From positions 1,674,001 through 1,738,000 of the forward strand of contig NZ_CP109999.1 in NCBI RefSeq assembly GCF_025947145.1: a stretch of 64,000 nucleotides of DNA, read 5' to 3'. The notes under the pieces were generated by a model, which saw only the letters and a list, made by a program, of their open reading frames with translations, had not been told where the DNA came from and made no database searches. This DNA is from Flavobacterium sp. N1994. Its GTDB lineage: Bacteria > Bacteroidota > Bacteroidia > Flavobacteriales > Flavobacteriaceae. Both the position numbers and the translations under genes were made by a program. Of the stretch, positions 1 through 8,789 are shown one piece after another (the stretch's first letter is position 1; every line of letters starts with the position of its first letter).

Positions 1-214
1 CGGTTACTGTCTTAGTAGGCGCGTCTTGCACGTTGGCTGGATCATCATCGGACTTACCCATAATGTATGCACCACCAGGAATTAAAGTCATCCCGAATGG
101 TTTTTCTGGGTGCCATTTTTTTCCTTTAACTCCTACTAATTCACCTTTGTCGCTCGACCCACCACAGCTGGTTAATAAAGCTAAAAATGACGCAAATGTT
201 ATGAACTTCTTCAT
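1..214 (-). CDS. gldK: GldK gliding motility / T9SS lipoprotein, N-terminal fragment
   Basis: Only the first 71 codons lie in the window; the gene runs off the left edge. The reading starts at the ATG complement at 212-214 with a lipoprotein signal peptide whose lipobox ends LLTSC (Cys at about residue 17), then a stretch I recognise as typical of flavobacterial GldK (KGKKWHPEKPFGMTL, then IPGG, then GKSDDDPANVQDAPTKTVT). GldK, with GldN, forms the periplasmic ring of the type IX secretion and gliding machinery under the outer membrane. The order topA, arginase-like gene, gldK is, from memory, also the flavobacterial order. gldL, gldM and gldN should lie just outside. Identity rests on the remembered N-terminus, since the FGE-like core domain is not in the window. 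Confidence 0.9.
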   Translation of the reverse strand, partial: MKKFITFASFLALLTSCGGSSDKGELVGVKGKKWHPEKPFGMTLIPGGAYIMGKSDDDPANVQDAPTKTVT

Positions 215-486
215 ATGTATATTTTGGGGTTATTTGAATATTTTTTTAGGGCGTAAACCTATTTATTATTTTTCAAAAAAGCAATTAATTAATATTAAAT
301 TTATTTGTATCCTATTTCATTCTATTAATTGACATTTCAAAAATAGAATTATTGTTAGTAATAAAAAAATATTTTATCGATAAAATGCACTTTTTAACGA
401 TAAACTGTTCTTTTTGTGTTGTTTTTGTAATCTTTTTATTATGCTTAATGTGTTTCTATTTAAATAGAATATTTATTACATGAATA
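215..486. other. Intergenic region upstream of gldK
   Basis: This AT-rich spacer must carry the gldK promoter. I see a CAAANNTA match at 338-345 (TATTTTTG on the minus strand), but no TTG at the expected -33 distance, so it is weak. A perfect 16-bp palindrome lies at 454-469, just past the stop of the arginase-like gene. It has no T-run typical of a terminator. No small ORF is convincing here. Confidence 0.4.
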
Positions 487-1641
487 TTAAATACTATTTT
501 TTCGTTGTGCTTTCCACCATCTTTCAGGTATTTCTTGATTACAAGCAATTAAATATTCTTCATGTGAACAAGGTAATAACGTATTTTTTTTAAGTTTATT
601 GTGCTGACTTGCGAAAAAATTTATTTCTATCCACCATCTCCCTGTTTTATTGCTCTTGTAGAAAACTAACTCTTCACTTTCTAGAGGTACAATGTATTTT
701 AAAAAGTTTTCTCTTGTTCCAAAAGGGTATTCATTTGAGCGGTAATTAACACCTTCAATGAAATACCAAACTATTTGAGCAATTAGAGCTGATTCCTCTC
801 TTGTGCTATTATGATTAAAAACTCCAAAAGAGCTTACTTTGTCACTAATACCAGCATATCTAGCCAAACTACAAATTTCTTTTCCATCAAATCCGTTGGG
901 ATTAAAGGTAATGAAATTTCCCGAGTAAGAGGACTTTACAGAATTTAAATCTAAACTAACTATATCAGCATCTCGAAAAACAGGTTCCGCTAGTTCAATA
1001 TTATTGGACATCTCCCCTAATCTGTAGGCATCAAAATACAGTTTTTCAATTAAATCTATTTCTTCCTGTGAATTAAAGTAGGTTTGGAAACCAACATTAC
1101 TATAATTAAAAAGATTGTTAGGTTCATCAAGAATTATCTTTGACAAATAGGAATTAGCAGAAATTCCATCCTCTTGTTTGCCTAAATCAAATTTATTATC
1201 AATTGAAACCAAGTTGACCATTTGTTCTTGATTATCATAGGCTCTATACAAAGGATAAGTCAAGTCTTGAGACCCGCCAATAACGATAGGTATAATTCCT
1301 TTTCTAATTAATCTTGCTGCTACTTTTTGCAAAGCAAAAAAAGTATCTTCTAATGAATTCCCGGGAATAATATCCCCTAAATCAGCTATAGAACTTTGCC
1401 AGTTCCCTGGATATAACCCATACAATTCTTTACGAATTGGATTTAAATTCACTTCATCATCTACGTAGCCTACCGCGCCACGGTTTTCTAATACCCCAAC
1501 GATAGCAATCTTTATTTGATCGATATCTGGAAAATCTTTATCGGTATGAAAAGCTACTTTGCTTCCCAAATGTTGAGAAGAGAGTCCTTTTACAAATTGA
1601 ATAATTTCATCATCAACTGGTGATAGAAAATCAAATTCCAT
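487..1641 (-). CDS. Arginase/formimidoylglutamase-fold protein with degenerate metal site
   Basis: The 384-residue protein aligns by eye with the ureohydrolase (arginase/agmatinase/formimidoylglutamase) fold, but the three metal signatures are altered. GGDHS has become GGSQD (residues 122-126, His to Gln125). DAHxD has become DNKFD (148-152, His to Lys150). SxDxD has become SLDLN (229-233, second Asp to Asn233). Both metal-ligand histidines and one aspartate are therefore gone, so binuclear Mn catalysis is unlikely. Automated annotation usually calls such proteins formimidoylglutamase. The gene starts 3 nt after the topA stop, so the two are probably co-transcribed, and gldK lies downstream. 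I infer a non-enzymatic or altered role; nothing in the sequence says which. Confidence 0.75.
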   Translation of the reverse strand: MEFDFLSPVDDEIIQFVKGLSSQHLGSKVAFHTDKDFPDIDQIKIAIVGVLENRGAVGYVDDEVNLNPIRKELYGLYPGNWQSSIADLGDIIPGNSLEDTFFALQKVAARLIRKGIIPIVIGGSQDLTYPLYRAYDNQEQMVNLVSIDNKFDLGKQEDGISANSYLSKIILDEPNNLFNYSNVGFQTYFNSQEEIDLIEKLYFDAYRLGEMSNNIELAEPVFRDADIVSLDLNSVKSSYSGNFITFNPNGFDGKEICSLARYAGISDKVSSFGVFNHNSTREESALIAQIVWYFIEGVNYRSNEYPFGTRENFLKYIVPLESEELVFYKSNKTGRWWIEINFFASQHNKLKKNTLLPCSHEEYLIACNQEIPERWWKAQRKNSI

Positions 1642-1644
1642 AGG

Positions 1645-4146
1645 TTATTTCTTTTTGGCTGGTGCTTTTTTGGTTGTAGTCTTCTTGGCGGTCGTTTTCT
1701 TTTCTGGTGTTTTTTTGGCGATCATCTCTTTAACTTGCTCCAATGTCAGTTTAGTAGCATCAACATCTTTGTTTAATTCAATCTTGATTTTACCTTTAGT
1801 AATTACTGATTTCCCCCAACGGGCTTTTTCAACTAGAATACCATCCTCAGACCAATTATGAATTACTTTATCGATGTCTTTTTGTAATTTCTCTTCTATT
1901 AATTCGGCCACATCAGATTGTGATAAATTATCAAAGTTGTATTTCTTGCTTACATTAATAAATATACCGTTCCATTTTAGGAAAGGCCCGAAACGTCCCA
2001 CACCTTTTTGAACATCCATGCTTTTATAGACTGCAATTGGTGCATCAGCTTTGACTTTTTCATTAATCAATTCTTGAGCACGTTCCATAGTTACGTCTAG
2101 TGGATCTTCTCCTCTTGGTAACGAAATAAATTGTTTCCCGAAACGAACATAAGGGCCAAATCGACCATTACTTACTTCAACATCTTCTCCTTTATAAGTT
2201 CCAAGATTTTTTGGCAGTAAGAACAAGTTCAAGGCTTCTTCTAAAGTAATATTCCCAATATTTTGTTCTTGACGTAAGCTAGCGAATTGCTTCTCTTCAT
2301 CATCTGCTTCGCCAATTTGAGCCATGGGTCCAAATTTACCTAAACGAACCGAGACTTGTTTTCCTGATTTTGGGTCTACCCCTAATATTCTTTCGCCGCT
2401 TTCACGGTCTGCATTTTTCTCTACCTCTTGAACGTTGGGATGGAATTTGTTGTAAAACTCCTGCATCATTTTGGTCCAGTTGATATTTCCTTCGGCTATT
2501 TCGTCAAAATCTTGTTCTACTTTGGCAGTGAAATTGTAATCGAGAATTGCTGCAAAGTTTTTTACCAAGAAATCATTTACAATGGTACCAATATCAGTTG
2601 GAACCAACTTACCTTTATCAGAACCTGTATTTTCTTTTAATATCTTTTCTTCTACTTTGTTGGAAGCTAAGGTTAACTGCACATATTTTCTTTCTACACC
2701 TTCCAAGTTTCCTTTTTCAACATAGTTTCTATTAATAATAGTAGAAATGGTTGGCGCATACGTTGATGGACGACCAATTCCTAACTCTTCTAATTTCTTT
2801 ACCAAAGAAGCTTCAGTGTAACGAGAGGCTGGACGCGAATATCTTTCGGTAGCCACAATCGAATTGTTTAGTAATTTTTCGTTGACTTTTAAGGCTGGCA
2901 ACATTCCTTCTTGTTCTTCATCGTCATCATCGTTCCCTTCTAAATATACTTTTAAGAAACCTTCAAATTTGATTACTTCTCCGGTTGCTTGAAAAACTTC
3001 ACTGTGATTATTAGCTTCTATCTTAACATTGGTTCTTTCTAATTCGGCGTCGGCCATTTGAGAGGCTAGCGTTCTTTTCCAAATCAATTCGTAAAGTCGT
3101 GCTTGGTCTCTTTCTACATTTACGGTGTGTCGCGACATATCCGTTGGTCGGATAGCTTCGTGAGCTTCTTGAGCCCCTTTCGACTTGGTGTTGAAACTTC
3201 TTGGCTTGCTAAATTCCTTTCCGTAATAGCTAGTGATTTCAGCTTGTGCTGCAGCCATAGCTTCTTGAGAAAGATTCACGCTATCGGTTCTCATGTAAGT
3301 GATGAGTCCAGCTTCGTATAACCTTTGTGCTATTTGCATCGTGATTCCTACTGGTAAATATAATTTACGAGCGGCTTCTTGTTGCAAGGTAGACGTTGTA
3401 AAAGGTGCAGCAGGAGTTTTTTTGGTTGGTTTTGTTTCTAAGTCGGCTACTTTATAAGTAGAACCGATGTTTTTATTTAGAAAATCTTCGGCTTCTTTTT
3501 TGGTGGCGAAGTTTTTGGGCAATTTAGCTTTTACTACTTTTCCAGCTTCGTTAGTGAATTCGGCTGTAACTGAGTAGGAGGCTACTGATTTGAACTCTTG
3601 AATTTCTCTTTCACGTTCTACTATCAAACGAACGGATACCGATTGCACACGTCCGGCAGACAAACCCCCTTTTACTTTTTTCCAAAGCACAGGTGACAAT
3701 TCGTATCCTACTAATCTATCTAACACTCTACGGGCTTGTTGGGCATTGACTAAGTTATAGTCTATTTCGCGAGGGTTATCGATAGCTTTTAGAATGGCAT
3801 TTTTGGTGATTTCGTGGAAAACAATTCTTTTGGTTTTGGCTTTGTCTAGTTTTAATTCTTCCGCTAGGTGCCATGAGATGGCTTCCCCTTCGCGGTCCTC
3901 ATCGGAAGCTAACCACACCATATCGGCGGTTTTGGCTAGTCCTTTTAGTTTAGTGACCAACGCTTTTTTATCGGAAGAGACTTCGTATTTAGGTTTGAAT
4001 CCGTTCAAGACATCTACTCCTATTTCTTTAGAGGGCAAGTCGGCAATGTGCCCGTAGCTTGACTCTACTTGGTAATCGCTTCCCAGAAATTTTTCGATTG
4101 TTTTGGCCTTTGCCGGTGACTCTACGATAACTAAATTCTTTGCCAT
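1645..4146 (-). CDS. topA: DNA topoisomerase I
   Basis: Type IA topoisomerase (833 residues) that relaxes negative supercoils through a transient 5'-phosphotyrosine. The N-terminal Toprim domain starts with VIVESPAKAKTIEKFLG and contains the acidic DEDREGEA motif. The catalytic tyrosine is Y284 in GLITYMRTDS. The central domain carries the GIGRPSTYAPTI stretch. The C-terminus has several topoisomerase C-terminal repeats (GRFGPYVRFG, GRFGPFLKWNG) rather than C4 zinc fingers and ends in a Lys/Thr/Ala-rich tail (about 25 residues), as is common in Bacteroidota. A CAAANNTA match at 4167-4174 (TACTTTTG on the coding strand) about 20 bp before the ATG is a possible -7 element. Confidence 0.97.
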   Translation of the reverse strand: MAKNLVIVESPAKAKTIEKFLGSDYQVESSYGHIADLPSKEIGVDVLNGFKPKYEVSSDKKALVTKLKGLAKTADMVWLASDEDREGEAISWHLAEELKLDKAKTKRIVFHEITKNAILKAIDNPREIDYNLVNAQQARRVLDRLVGYELSPVLWKKVKGGLSAGRVQSVSVRLIVEREREIQEFKSVASYSVTAEFTNEAGKVVKAKLPKNFATKKEAEDFLNKNIGSTYKVADLETKPTKKTPAAPFTTSTLQQEAARKLYLPVGITMQIAQRLYEAGLITYMRTDSVNLSQEAMAAAQAEITSYYGKEFSKPRSFNTKSKGAQEAHEAIRPTDMSRHTVNVERDQARLYELIWKRTLASQMADAELERTNVKIEANNHSEVFQATGEVIKFEGFLKVYLEGNDDDDEEQEGMLPALKVNEKLLNNSIVATERYSRPASRYTEASLVKKLEELGIGRPSTYAPTISTIINRNYVEKGNLEGVERKYVQLTLASNKVEEKILKENTGSDKGKLVPTDIGTIVNDFLVKNFAAILDYNFTAKVEQDFDEIAEGNINWTKMMQEFYNKFHPNVQEVEKNADRESGERILGVDPKSGKQVSVRLGKFGPMAQIGEADDEEKQFASLRQEQNIGNITLEEALNLFLLPKNLGTYKGEDVEVSNGRFGPYVRFGKQFISLPRGEDPLDVTMERAQELINEKVKADAPIAVYKSMDVQKGVGRFGPFLKWNGIFINVSKKYNFDNLSQSDVAELIEEKLQKDIDKVIHNWSEDGILVEKARWGKSVITKGKIKIELNKDVDATKLTLEQVKEMIAKKTPEKKTTAKKTTTKKAPAKKK

Positions 4147-4279
4147 ATCCCTATTGTTTCTGCGGACAAAAGTAATTGTTTTTTTTAAAAAACCGTTTTA
4201 TTGTACTTTTTTCACGATAAAATGCATTTTAAATAACAATACTAGGAGTCACTACAGCTAGTAATGACCTAAGGATGAG

Positions 4280-4594
4280 TTGCGCCGACCTAGAAAGTAG
4301 TTGCGCCATCCTAGAAAGTGTTTGCGCCGACCTAGAAACTGCTTGCGCCGTACTGGAAATCATTTGCGCCGACCTAGAAACTGTTTGCGCCGCACTTGAA
4401 ATGACTTGCGCCGACCTAGAAAGTAGTTGCGCCGACCTGGAAAGTGTTTGCGCCGCACTTGAAATCATTTGCGCCGTACTGGAAATCATTTACGCCGACC
4501 TTGGAATGAGTTGCGCCGACCTGGAAACTGCTTGCGCCATCCTAGAAAGTGTTTGCGCCGACCTTGGAACGACTTGCGCCGAACTAAAAATAGA
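4280..4594. repeat. 21-bp tandem repeat array, 15 units
   Basis: Fifteen consecutive 21-bp units run exactly in phase; unit 1 starts at 4280 and unit 15 at 4574. The first 7 bases (TTGCGCC) are nearly invariant (one unit has TTACGCC). Bases 8-10 take one of GAC, ATC, GTA, GCA or GAA; bases 11-12 are CT; base 13 varies; bases 14-17 are mostly GAAA; bases 18-21 vary. There are no spacers. Because 21 is a multiple of 3 and the unit lacks stops, several frames stay open. The plus frame (from ATG 4275, stop at 4643) gives 15 heptads of the type CADLESS; the minus frame gives SAQLLSR-type heptads. The Leu codon CTN varies only synonymously in the plus frame, but base 13 is also a wobble position in the minus frame, so this does not prove coding. 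The array lies between the diverging topA and miaB genes. Confidence 0.95.
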
Positions 4595-4658
4595 GACATT
4601 TCAAAAACCCATTTCGTTGCCTTTTTATTTAATCTTTTGTTAAACCCTTACTGCCATC

Positions 4659-4690
4659 TTGTCAGATTTTGATTTTTAGTATTATCTTTG
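4659..4690 (+). promoter_or_regulatory. Bacteroidota-type promoter for miaB
   Basis: TTG at 4659-4661, a 21-nt spacer, and TATCTTTG at 4683-4690 fit the Bacteroidota primary sigma consensus TTG-N17-23-TANNTTTG. The expected start of transcription is about 35 nt before the miaB ATG at 4732. Confidence 0.7.
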
Positions 4691-4731
4691 CTATCCAGAT
4701 TCCGAAAAAATTGGAATGACTATTTTAAGGC

Positions 4732-6180
4732 ATGGAAAAAGAAATTGACGAGAAGAAGCAGGGCAACAGTCTTGTTTTGGAACACAAAAAAGAAAACACC
4801 AAAAAACTGTATATTGAAAGCTATGGTTGTGCGATGAATTTTTCGGACAGTGAGGTGGTGGCTTCTATATTGACGAATGAAGGATATAATACTACTACTA
4901 TATTAGAAGAAGCCGATTTGGTTTTGGTGAATACCTGTTCCATCAGAGACAAAGCAGAGCAAACGGTTAGAAAGCGTTTGGAAAAATACAATGCGGTAAA
5001 ACGTGAGGTGAATCCAGGAATGAAAGTGGGGGTTTTAGGCTGTATGGCGGAGCGATTGAAGGAGAAATTCTTGGATGAAGAAAAAATTGTAGATATGGTG
5101 GTGGGTCCAGATTCTTATAAAGATTTACCCAACTTATTGAAAGAAGTGGAAGAAGGTAGAGACGCCATCAATGTGATTTTATCTAAAGAGGAAACTTATG
5201 GAGATATTTCGCCAGTGCGTTTGATGAGTAATGGGGTGACTGCTTTTGTATCGATTACGCGTGGTTGTGATAATATGTGTACGTTTTGTGTAGTTCCTTT
5301 TACTAGAGGACGAGAACGTAGTAGAGAACCTCAAAGTATTTTGGCAGAAATTAAAGAATTGTGGGATAAAGGTTTTAAAGAAGTGACGCTTTTGGGTCAG
5401 AATGTGGATAGTTATCTTTGGTATGGTGGTGGATTGAAAAAAGATTTTGTAAAAGCTACCGAAATGCAGCAAGCCACAGCGGTTGGTTTTGATCAATTAT
5501 TAGAAATGGTGGCGGTACAATTTCCTAAAATGCGTATTCGTTTTTCTACTTCTAATCCGCAGGATATGCATGAAGAAGTATTGCATGTGATTGCAAAGTA
5601 TCCTAATGTTTGTAACCATATTCATTTGCCAGTGCAAAGTGGAAGCGATAGAATCTTGAAGGAAATGAATCGTTTACACACCAGAGCAGAATACCTTGCA
5701 TTGATAGATAAAATTCATCAAATCATTCCGGATTGTAGTGTGACCCAAGATATGATTGCTGGTTTTCCGACCGAGACTGAGACAGATCACCAAGACACAT
5801 TGAGTTTGATGGAAGCCGTAAAATATGGTTTTGGCTATATGTATGCTTATTCAGAGCGTCCTGGAACATTGGCCGGAAGAAAAATGGAAGATGATGTTCC
5901 TGAGGAAACCAAGTTCCGCCGATTACAAGAAATAGTTGATTTACAAAGGATTCATAGTGGCATTAGAACCAAAGAGTTTGTGGGTAAAACGGTAGAAGTC
6001 TTGGTTGAGAAAGTTTCTAAAAAATCAGATAACGATTTATCTGGAAGAAACTCACAGAGTTTTATGGTGGTGTTCCCGAGAGAGCATTATAAAATTGGTG
6101 ATTTTGTGAATGTGAAAATTACGAATTGTACTAGTGGAACTTTAATTGGAGAAGCGGTTGGGTATAGTGAAATGAATTAA
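4732..6180 (+). CDS. miaB: tRNA-2-methylthio-N6-dimethylallyladenosine synthase MiaB
   Basis: Radical-SAM methylthiotransferase that converts i6A37 to ms2i6A37 in tRNAs reading UNN codons. The N-terminal MTTase domain has the three cluster cysteines in [25 protein letters not shown] and [11 protein letters not shown]. The radical-SAM cysteines are in [10 protein letters not shown] (about residues 178-185), followed by [14 protein letters not shown]-like domain closes the 482-residue protein ([11 protein letters not shown] onward). The N-terminal ~25 residues are a Lys/Glu-rich extension. It is transcribed away from the repeat array; the GxxExxY gene and the sigma-54 activator follow. Confidence 0.97.
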   Translation: MEKEIDEKKQGNSLVLEHKKENTKKLYIESYGCAMNFSDSEVVASILTNEGYNTTTILEEADLVLVNTCSIRDKAEQTVRKRLEKYNAVKREVNPGMKVGVLGCMAERLKEKFLDEEKIVDMVVGPDSYKDLPNLLKEVEEGRDAINVILSKEETYGDISPVRLMSNGVTAFVSITRGCDNMCTFCVVPFTRGRERSREPQSILAEIKELWDKGFKEVTLLGQNVDSYLWYGGGLKKDFVKATEMQQATAVGFDQLLEMVAVQFPKMRIRFSTSNPQDMHEEVLHVIAKYPNVCNHIHLPVQSGSDRILKEMNRLHTRAEYLALIDKIHQIIPDCSVTQDMIAGFPTETETDHQDTLSLMEAVKYGFGYMYAYSERPGTLAGRKMEDDVPEETKFRRLQEIVDLQRIHSGIRTKEFVGKTVEVLVEKVSKKSDNDLSGRNSQSFMVVFPREHYKIGDFVNVKITNCTSGTLIGEAVGYSEMN

Positions 6181-6192
6181 AAAATAGTAAGC

Positions 6193-6219
6193 CACAAATT
6201 ACACTAATTTTCACCAATT
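6193..6219 (+). repeat. Three CACNAATT motifs directly upstream of the GxxExxY gene
   Basis: Three 8-mers of the form CACNAATT lie at 6193-6200, 6202-6209 and 6212-6219, spaced 9-10 bp, with the last ending at the base before the ATG. They fill nearly all of the short gap after miaB. The role is unknown; possibly a translational or transcriptional operator for the gene. Confidence 0.6.
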
Positions 6220-6591
6220 ATGGAGTTGTATAGAAAAGAAGAGAATTATACTATAATTGGACTTTGTATGAAAGTTCATAGGATTCTTGGACCAGGCTTA
6301 TTGGAAATTGTATATAAAGATGCTTTAGAAATTGAGTTTAGAAATAATAATATCCCTTATGCAAGAGAAAAAGAGTTTTTTATAGAATACAAAGGCACTA
6401 TTTTACCTCATAAGTTTTATGCCGACTTTATAGTTTATGAAGAAATTATTCTAGAAGTAAAATCCGTTAAAGAAATCAACAACGAGCACATAGCTCAAAC
6501 CATAAATTACATGAAACTTGCTGATTCACAACTTGGGATCATTGCGAACTTTCAGAACAAATCGCTAACACATAAAAGGTTGGTGATATAA
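6220..6591 (+). CDS. GxxExxY family protein (PD-(D/E)xK nuclease-like fold)
   Basis: This 123-residue protein carries the family-naming motif G26-x-x-E29-x-x-Y32 in LGPGLLEIVYKDAL. It also has a PD-(D/E)xK-like core: D69 in YADFIVYE and E79-V-K81 in ILEVKS, followed by a conserved helix (HIAQTINYMKLAD). The length is normal for the family and the C-terminal IIANF...KRLV block is present, so it looks intact. The biological role of GxxExxY proteins is not established; nuclease activity is inferred from the fold only. It sits between miaB and the sigma-54 activator. The gene is preceded by repeated CACNAATT motifs. Confidence 0.88.
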   Translation: MELYRKEENYTIIGLCMKVHRILGPGLLEIVYKDALEIEFRNNNIPYAREKEFFIEYKGTILPHKFYADFIVYEEIILEVKSVKEINNEHIAQTINYMKLADSQLGIIANFQNKSLTHKRLVI

Positions 6592-6602
6592 TAAAATAAA
6601 AT

Positions 6603-7865
6603 ATGGAAACAGTTCAAAGTATAAAACAACGATTTGAGATTATTGGGAATGACCCAAAACTGAATCGTGCCATAGAAAAAGCCATTCAGGTGGCTCCTAC
6701 AGATATTTCGGTATTGGTTGTTGGGGAAAGCGGAGTTGGTAAAGAAAGTATTCCACGAATTATTCATTCGCTATCCCATAGAAAACATGGAAAATATATA
6801 GCGGTAAACTGTGGAGCCATCCCAGAAGGAACTATTGATAGTGAGCTTTTTGGACATGAAAAAGGATCCTTTACTGGTGCCAATGCTGAACGTCAAGGGT
6901 ATTTTGAAGTAGCTAATGGTGGGACCATTTTTTTAGATGAAGTGGGAGAATTGCCATTGACTACGCAAGTCCGTTTACTGCGTGTTTTAGAAAATGGAGA
7001 ATTTATTAAAGTGGGGTCTTCTCAAGTTCAAAAAACAAATGTTCGAATTGTGGCAGCAACCAATGTCAATATGTTTGATGCTATTGAAAAAGGGAAATTC
7101 CGTGAAGATTTGTATTATCGATTGAGTACGGTTGATATTATGTTGCCTCCTTTGCGTGAACGAAAAGAGGATATTCATTTATTATTCCGAAAATTTGCTG
7201 CTGATTTTGCACATAAATATAAAATGCCGCCTATAAAATTGAGTGAAAGCGCTATTGCTTTTTTACAAAAATACCGTTGGAGTGGTAATATTCGTCAGTT
7301 GCGAAATGTGGCAGAACAGATTTCGGTTTTAGAAACTAACAGAGAGATTTCCTTGGCCACATTACAATCCTATCTTCCTATGGAAGGCAGTAGTTTGCCA
7401 TCGGTTATTGGTGGAAGAAAATCGGATAGTGATTTTGCTACCGAAAGAGATATTTTGTACAAAGTCCTTTTTGACATGAAAAGTGATTTGCACGATTTGA
7501 AGAAATTAACTTTAGAATTGATGCAAAACGGAAGCACTAAGGTGCAGGAAATGAATAAAAATTTAATTCAAAAAGTATTTGGGCAAAAAGAAGAAGGCGT
7601 TTCGAGTTATGAAGAAGAACATAGAATAAGCAATCTTGCCCCTCAAAACGTTATAGAACAAGAGGAATTTGATGATGACGATGACGCTAATTACTTAATG
7701 GCTGAAACCGTTGAAGAAGAAGAAACACTAAAATTAGAACAACGAGAAATTGAGCTTATTAAAAAATCATTAGCCCGTCATAAAGGTAAACGAAAAGCAG
7801 CTGCAGACGAGTTAGGTATATCAGAACGTACACTTTATCGAAAAATTAAGCAGTATGACCTGTAA
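6603..7865 (+). CDS. Sigma-54-type AAA+ transcriptional activator (no receiver domain)
   Basis: The 420-residue protein begins directly with the AAA+ domain. Walker A is GESGVGKE (41-48), the sigma-54-contacting loop is GSFTGA (88-93) and Walker B is TIFLDE (108-113). An Asp/Glu-rich linker (about 330-385) leads to a C-terminal Fis-type helix-turn-helix (LARHKGKRKAAADELGISERTLYRKIKQYDL region, about 390-420). It has no N-terminal receiver, GAF or PAS domain, so it may be constitutively active or controlled by a partner. Flavobacterial genomes usually keep this gene next to lptE; here two lipoprotein genes intervene. Its targets are unknown, but a sigma-54-like -24 element occurs upstream of the nearby groES gene. 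Confidence 0.92.
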   Translation: METVQSIKQRFEIIGNDPKLNRAIEKAIQVAPTDISVLVVGESGVGKESIPRIIHSLSHRKHGKYIAVNCGAIPEGTIDSELFGHEKGSFTGANAERQGYFEVANGGTIFLDEVGELPLTTQVRLLRVLENGEFIKVGSSQVQKTNVRIVAATNVNMFDAIEKGKFREDLYYRLSTVDIMLPPLRERKEDIHLLFRKFAADFAHKYKMPPIKLSESAIAFLQKYRWSGNIRQLRNVAEQISVLETNREISLATLQSYLPMEGSSLPSVIGGRKSDSDFATERDILYKVLFDMKSDLHDLKKLTLELMQNGSTKVQEMNKNLIQKVFGQKEEGVSSYEEEHRISNLAPQNVIEQEEFDDDDDANYLMAETVEEEETLKLEQREIELIKKSLARHKGKRKAAADELGISERTLYRKIKQYDL

Positions 7866-7918
7866 TTTTTTTCGTTTTCAAATAACTAGTTAAGTTTACG
7901 ACACCCAACCTATTAATC

Positions 7919-8731
7919 ATGAAAAATTTAATTTGCCTTTTTATAGTAGCTATCTCATTGATATCTTGCAGTAGTGATTCAACTGTGACACCTACGCAAA
8001 CTCTCCAAAAAGTTGTTTTTTATAGTGGTAGTGCAAACCAAAGACAATGGAATATCAGTAATGATTTATTAAGAACTATTACTCTTGCCGACGGAACTGT
8101 TGTTGAAGAGTTTACTTATGACAATCAGAATCGTGTGGTAAGAGACGTAAAGTACAACAATGGCATCGCTACAGAAACAGACGTCATCACCTACAACACT
8201 GACAGCACTATTAATAGTATCAATGGTTTACCTTACTCTTTTGATGCCACAACAAGAACTTATGAGTATACCTACGGAAGTAGTTTTACTATTAGTTGTA
8301 AAGTTACTACCGATTTTTTAGCCGAAAATTTCGTGCGAACAGGAACTAACGCAAGTGAATATCATATGACTTATGCTAATGGTGATATGACTTCATTCAA
8401 AAAAATAAATAGTGGTTCAACCGACATCATTAAAAATTTCCATTTTGATGAAATTTACACAAACCCTCTTCACAATGCTATTCTAGCAGTAGCAAGAATA
8501 AAATCGTTGACTGACCCAAGTTTCTTTAGTGAAAGTGTGGTATCGACAAGAATAGCAGGAGGTTATGACAGAGGTACGTCTGATCCTTATTATTATAGTT
8601 ATGGTTACTCTTCTTCTACCACTACTAATCCAACTCATAGCACTAAAGATTTCTCTATTGGTATTGAGGTTTTAGACAGCAGTAATAATGCCGTTGACGT
8701 TTATTCTTTTGCTGATTATTACTTTCAATAA
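7919..8731 (+). CDS. Lipoprotein of unknown function, tandem copy 1
   Basis: A signal peptide with lipobox LISC (Cys17) followed by SSDS predicts an outer-membrane or periplasmic lipoprotein of 270 residues. The middle contains ADGTVVEEFTYDNQNRVVRD, close to an RHS/YD-repeat strand, and the rest is Ser/Thr/Tyr-rich and probably all-beta. It is paralogous to the next gene: both share the order lipobox, VVFYSG/IDFYPG, ADGTVV, YDNQNR/YDTSNR and a late NP-NA-L motif. No function can be assigned. Confidence 0.8.
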   Translation: MKNLICLFIVAISLISCSSDSTVTPTQTLQKVVFYSGSANQRQWNISNDLLRTITLADGTVVEEFTYDNQNRVVRDVKYNNGIATETDVITYNTDSTINSINGLPYSFDATTRTYEYTYGSSFTISCKVTTDFLAENFVRTGTNASEYHMTYANGDMTSFKKINSGSTDIIKNFHFDEIYTNPLHNAILAVARIKSLTDPSFFSESVVSTRIAGGYDRGTSDPYYYSYGYSSSTTTNPTHSTKDFSIGIEVLDSSNNAVDVYSFADYYFQ

Positions 8732-8789
8732 TTAGAAAATCTGATTTAAAAATTATTTTTCTTACTTTTATAGAACTAAATCATTCAAT

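Noticed and set aside
33..332. Plus-strand ORF over the left edge
   Set aside because: It lies opposite the gldK N-terminus, whose lipoprotein signal and sequence are clear.
4280..4594. CRISPR array
   Set aside because: Units are contiguous 21-mers with no unique spacers, no leader and no cas genes nearby.
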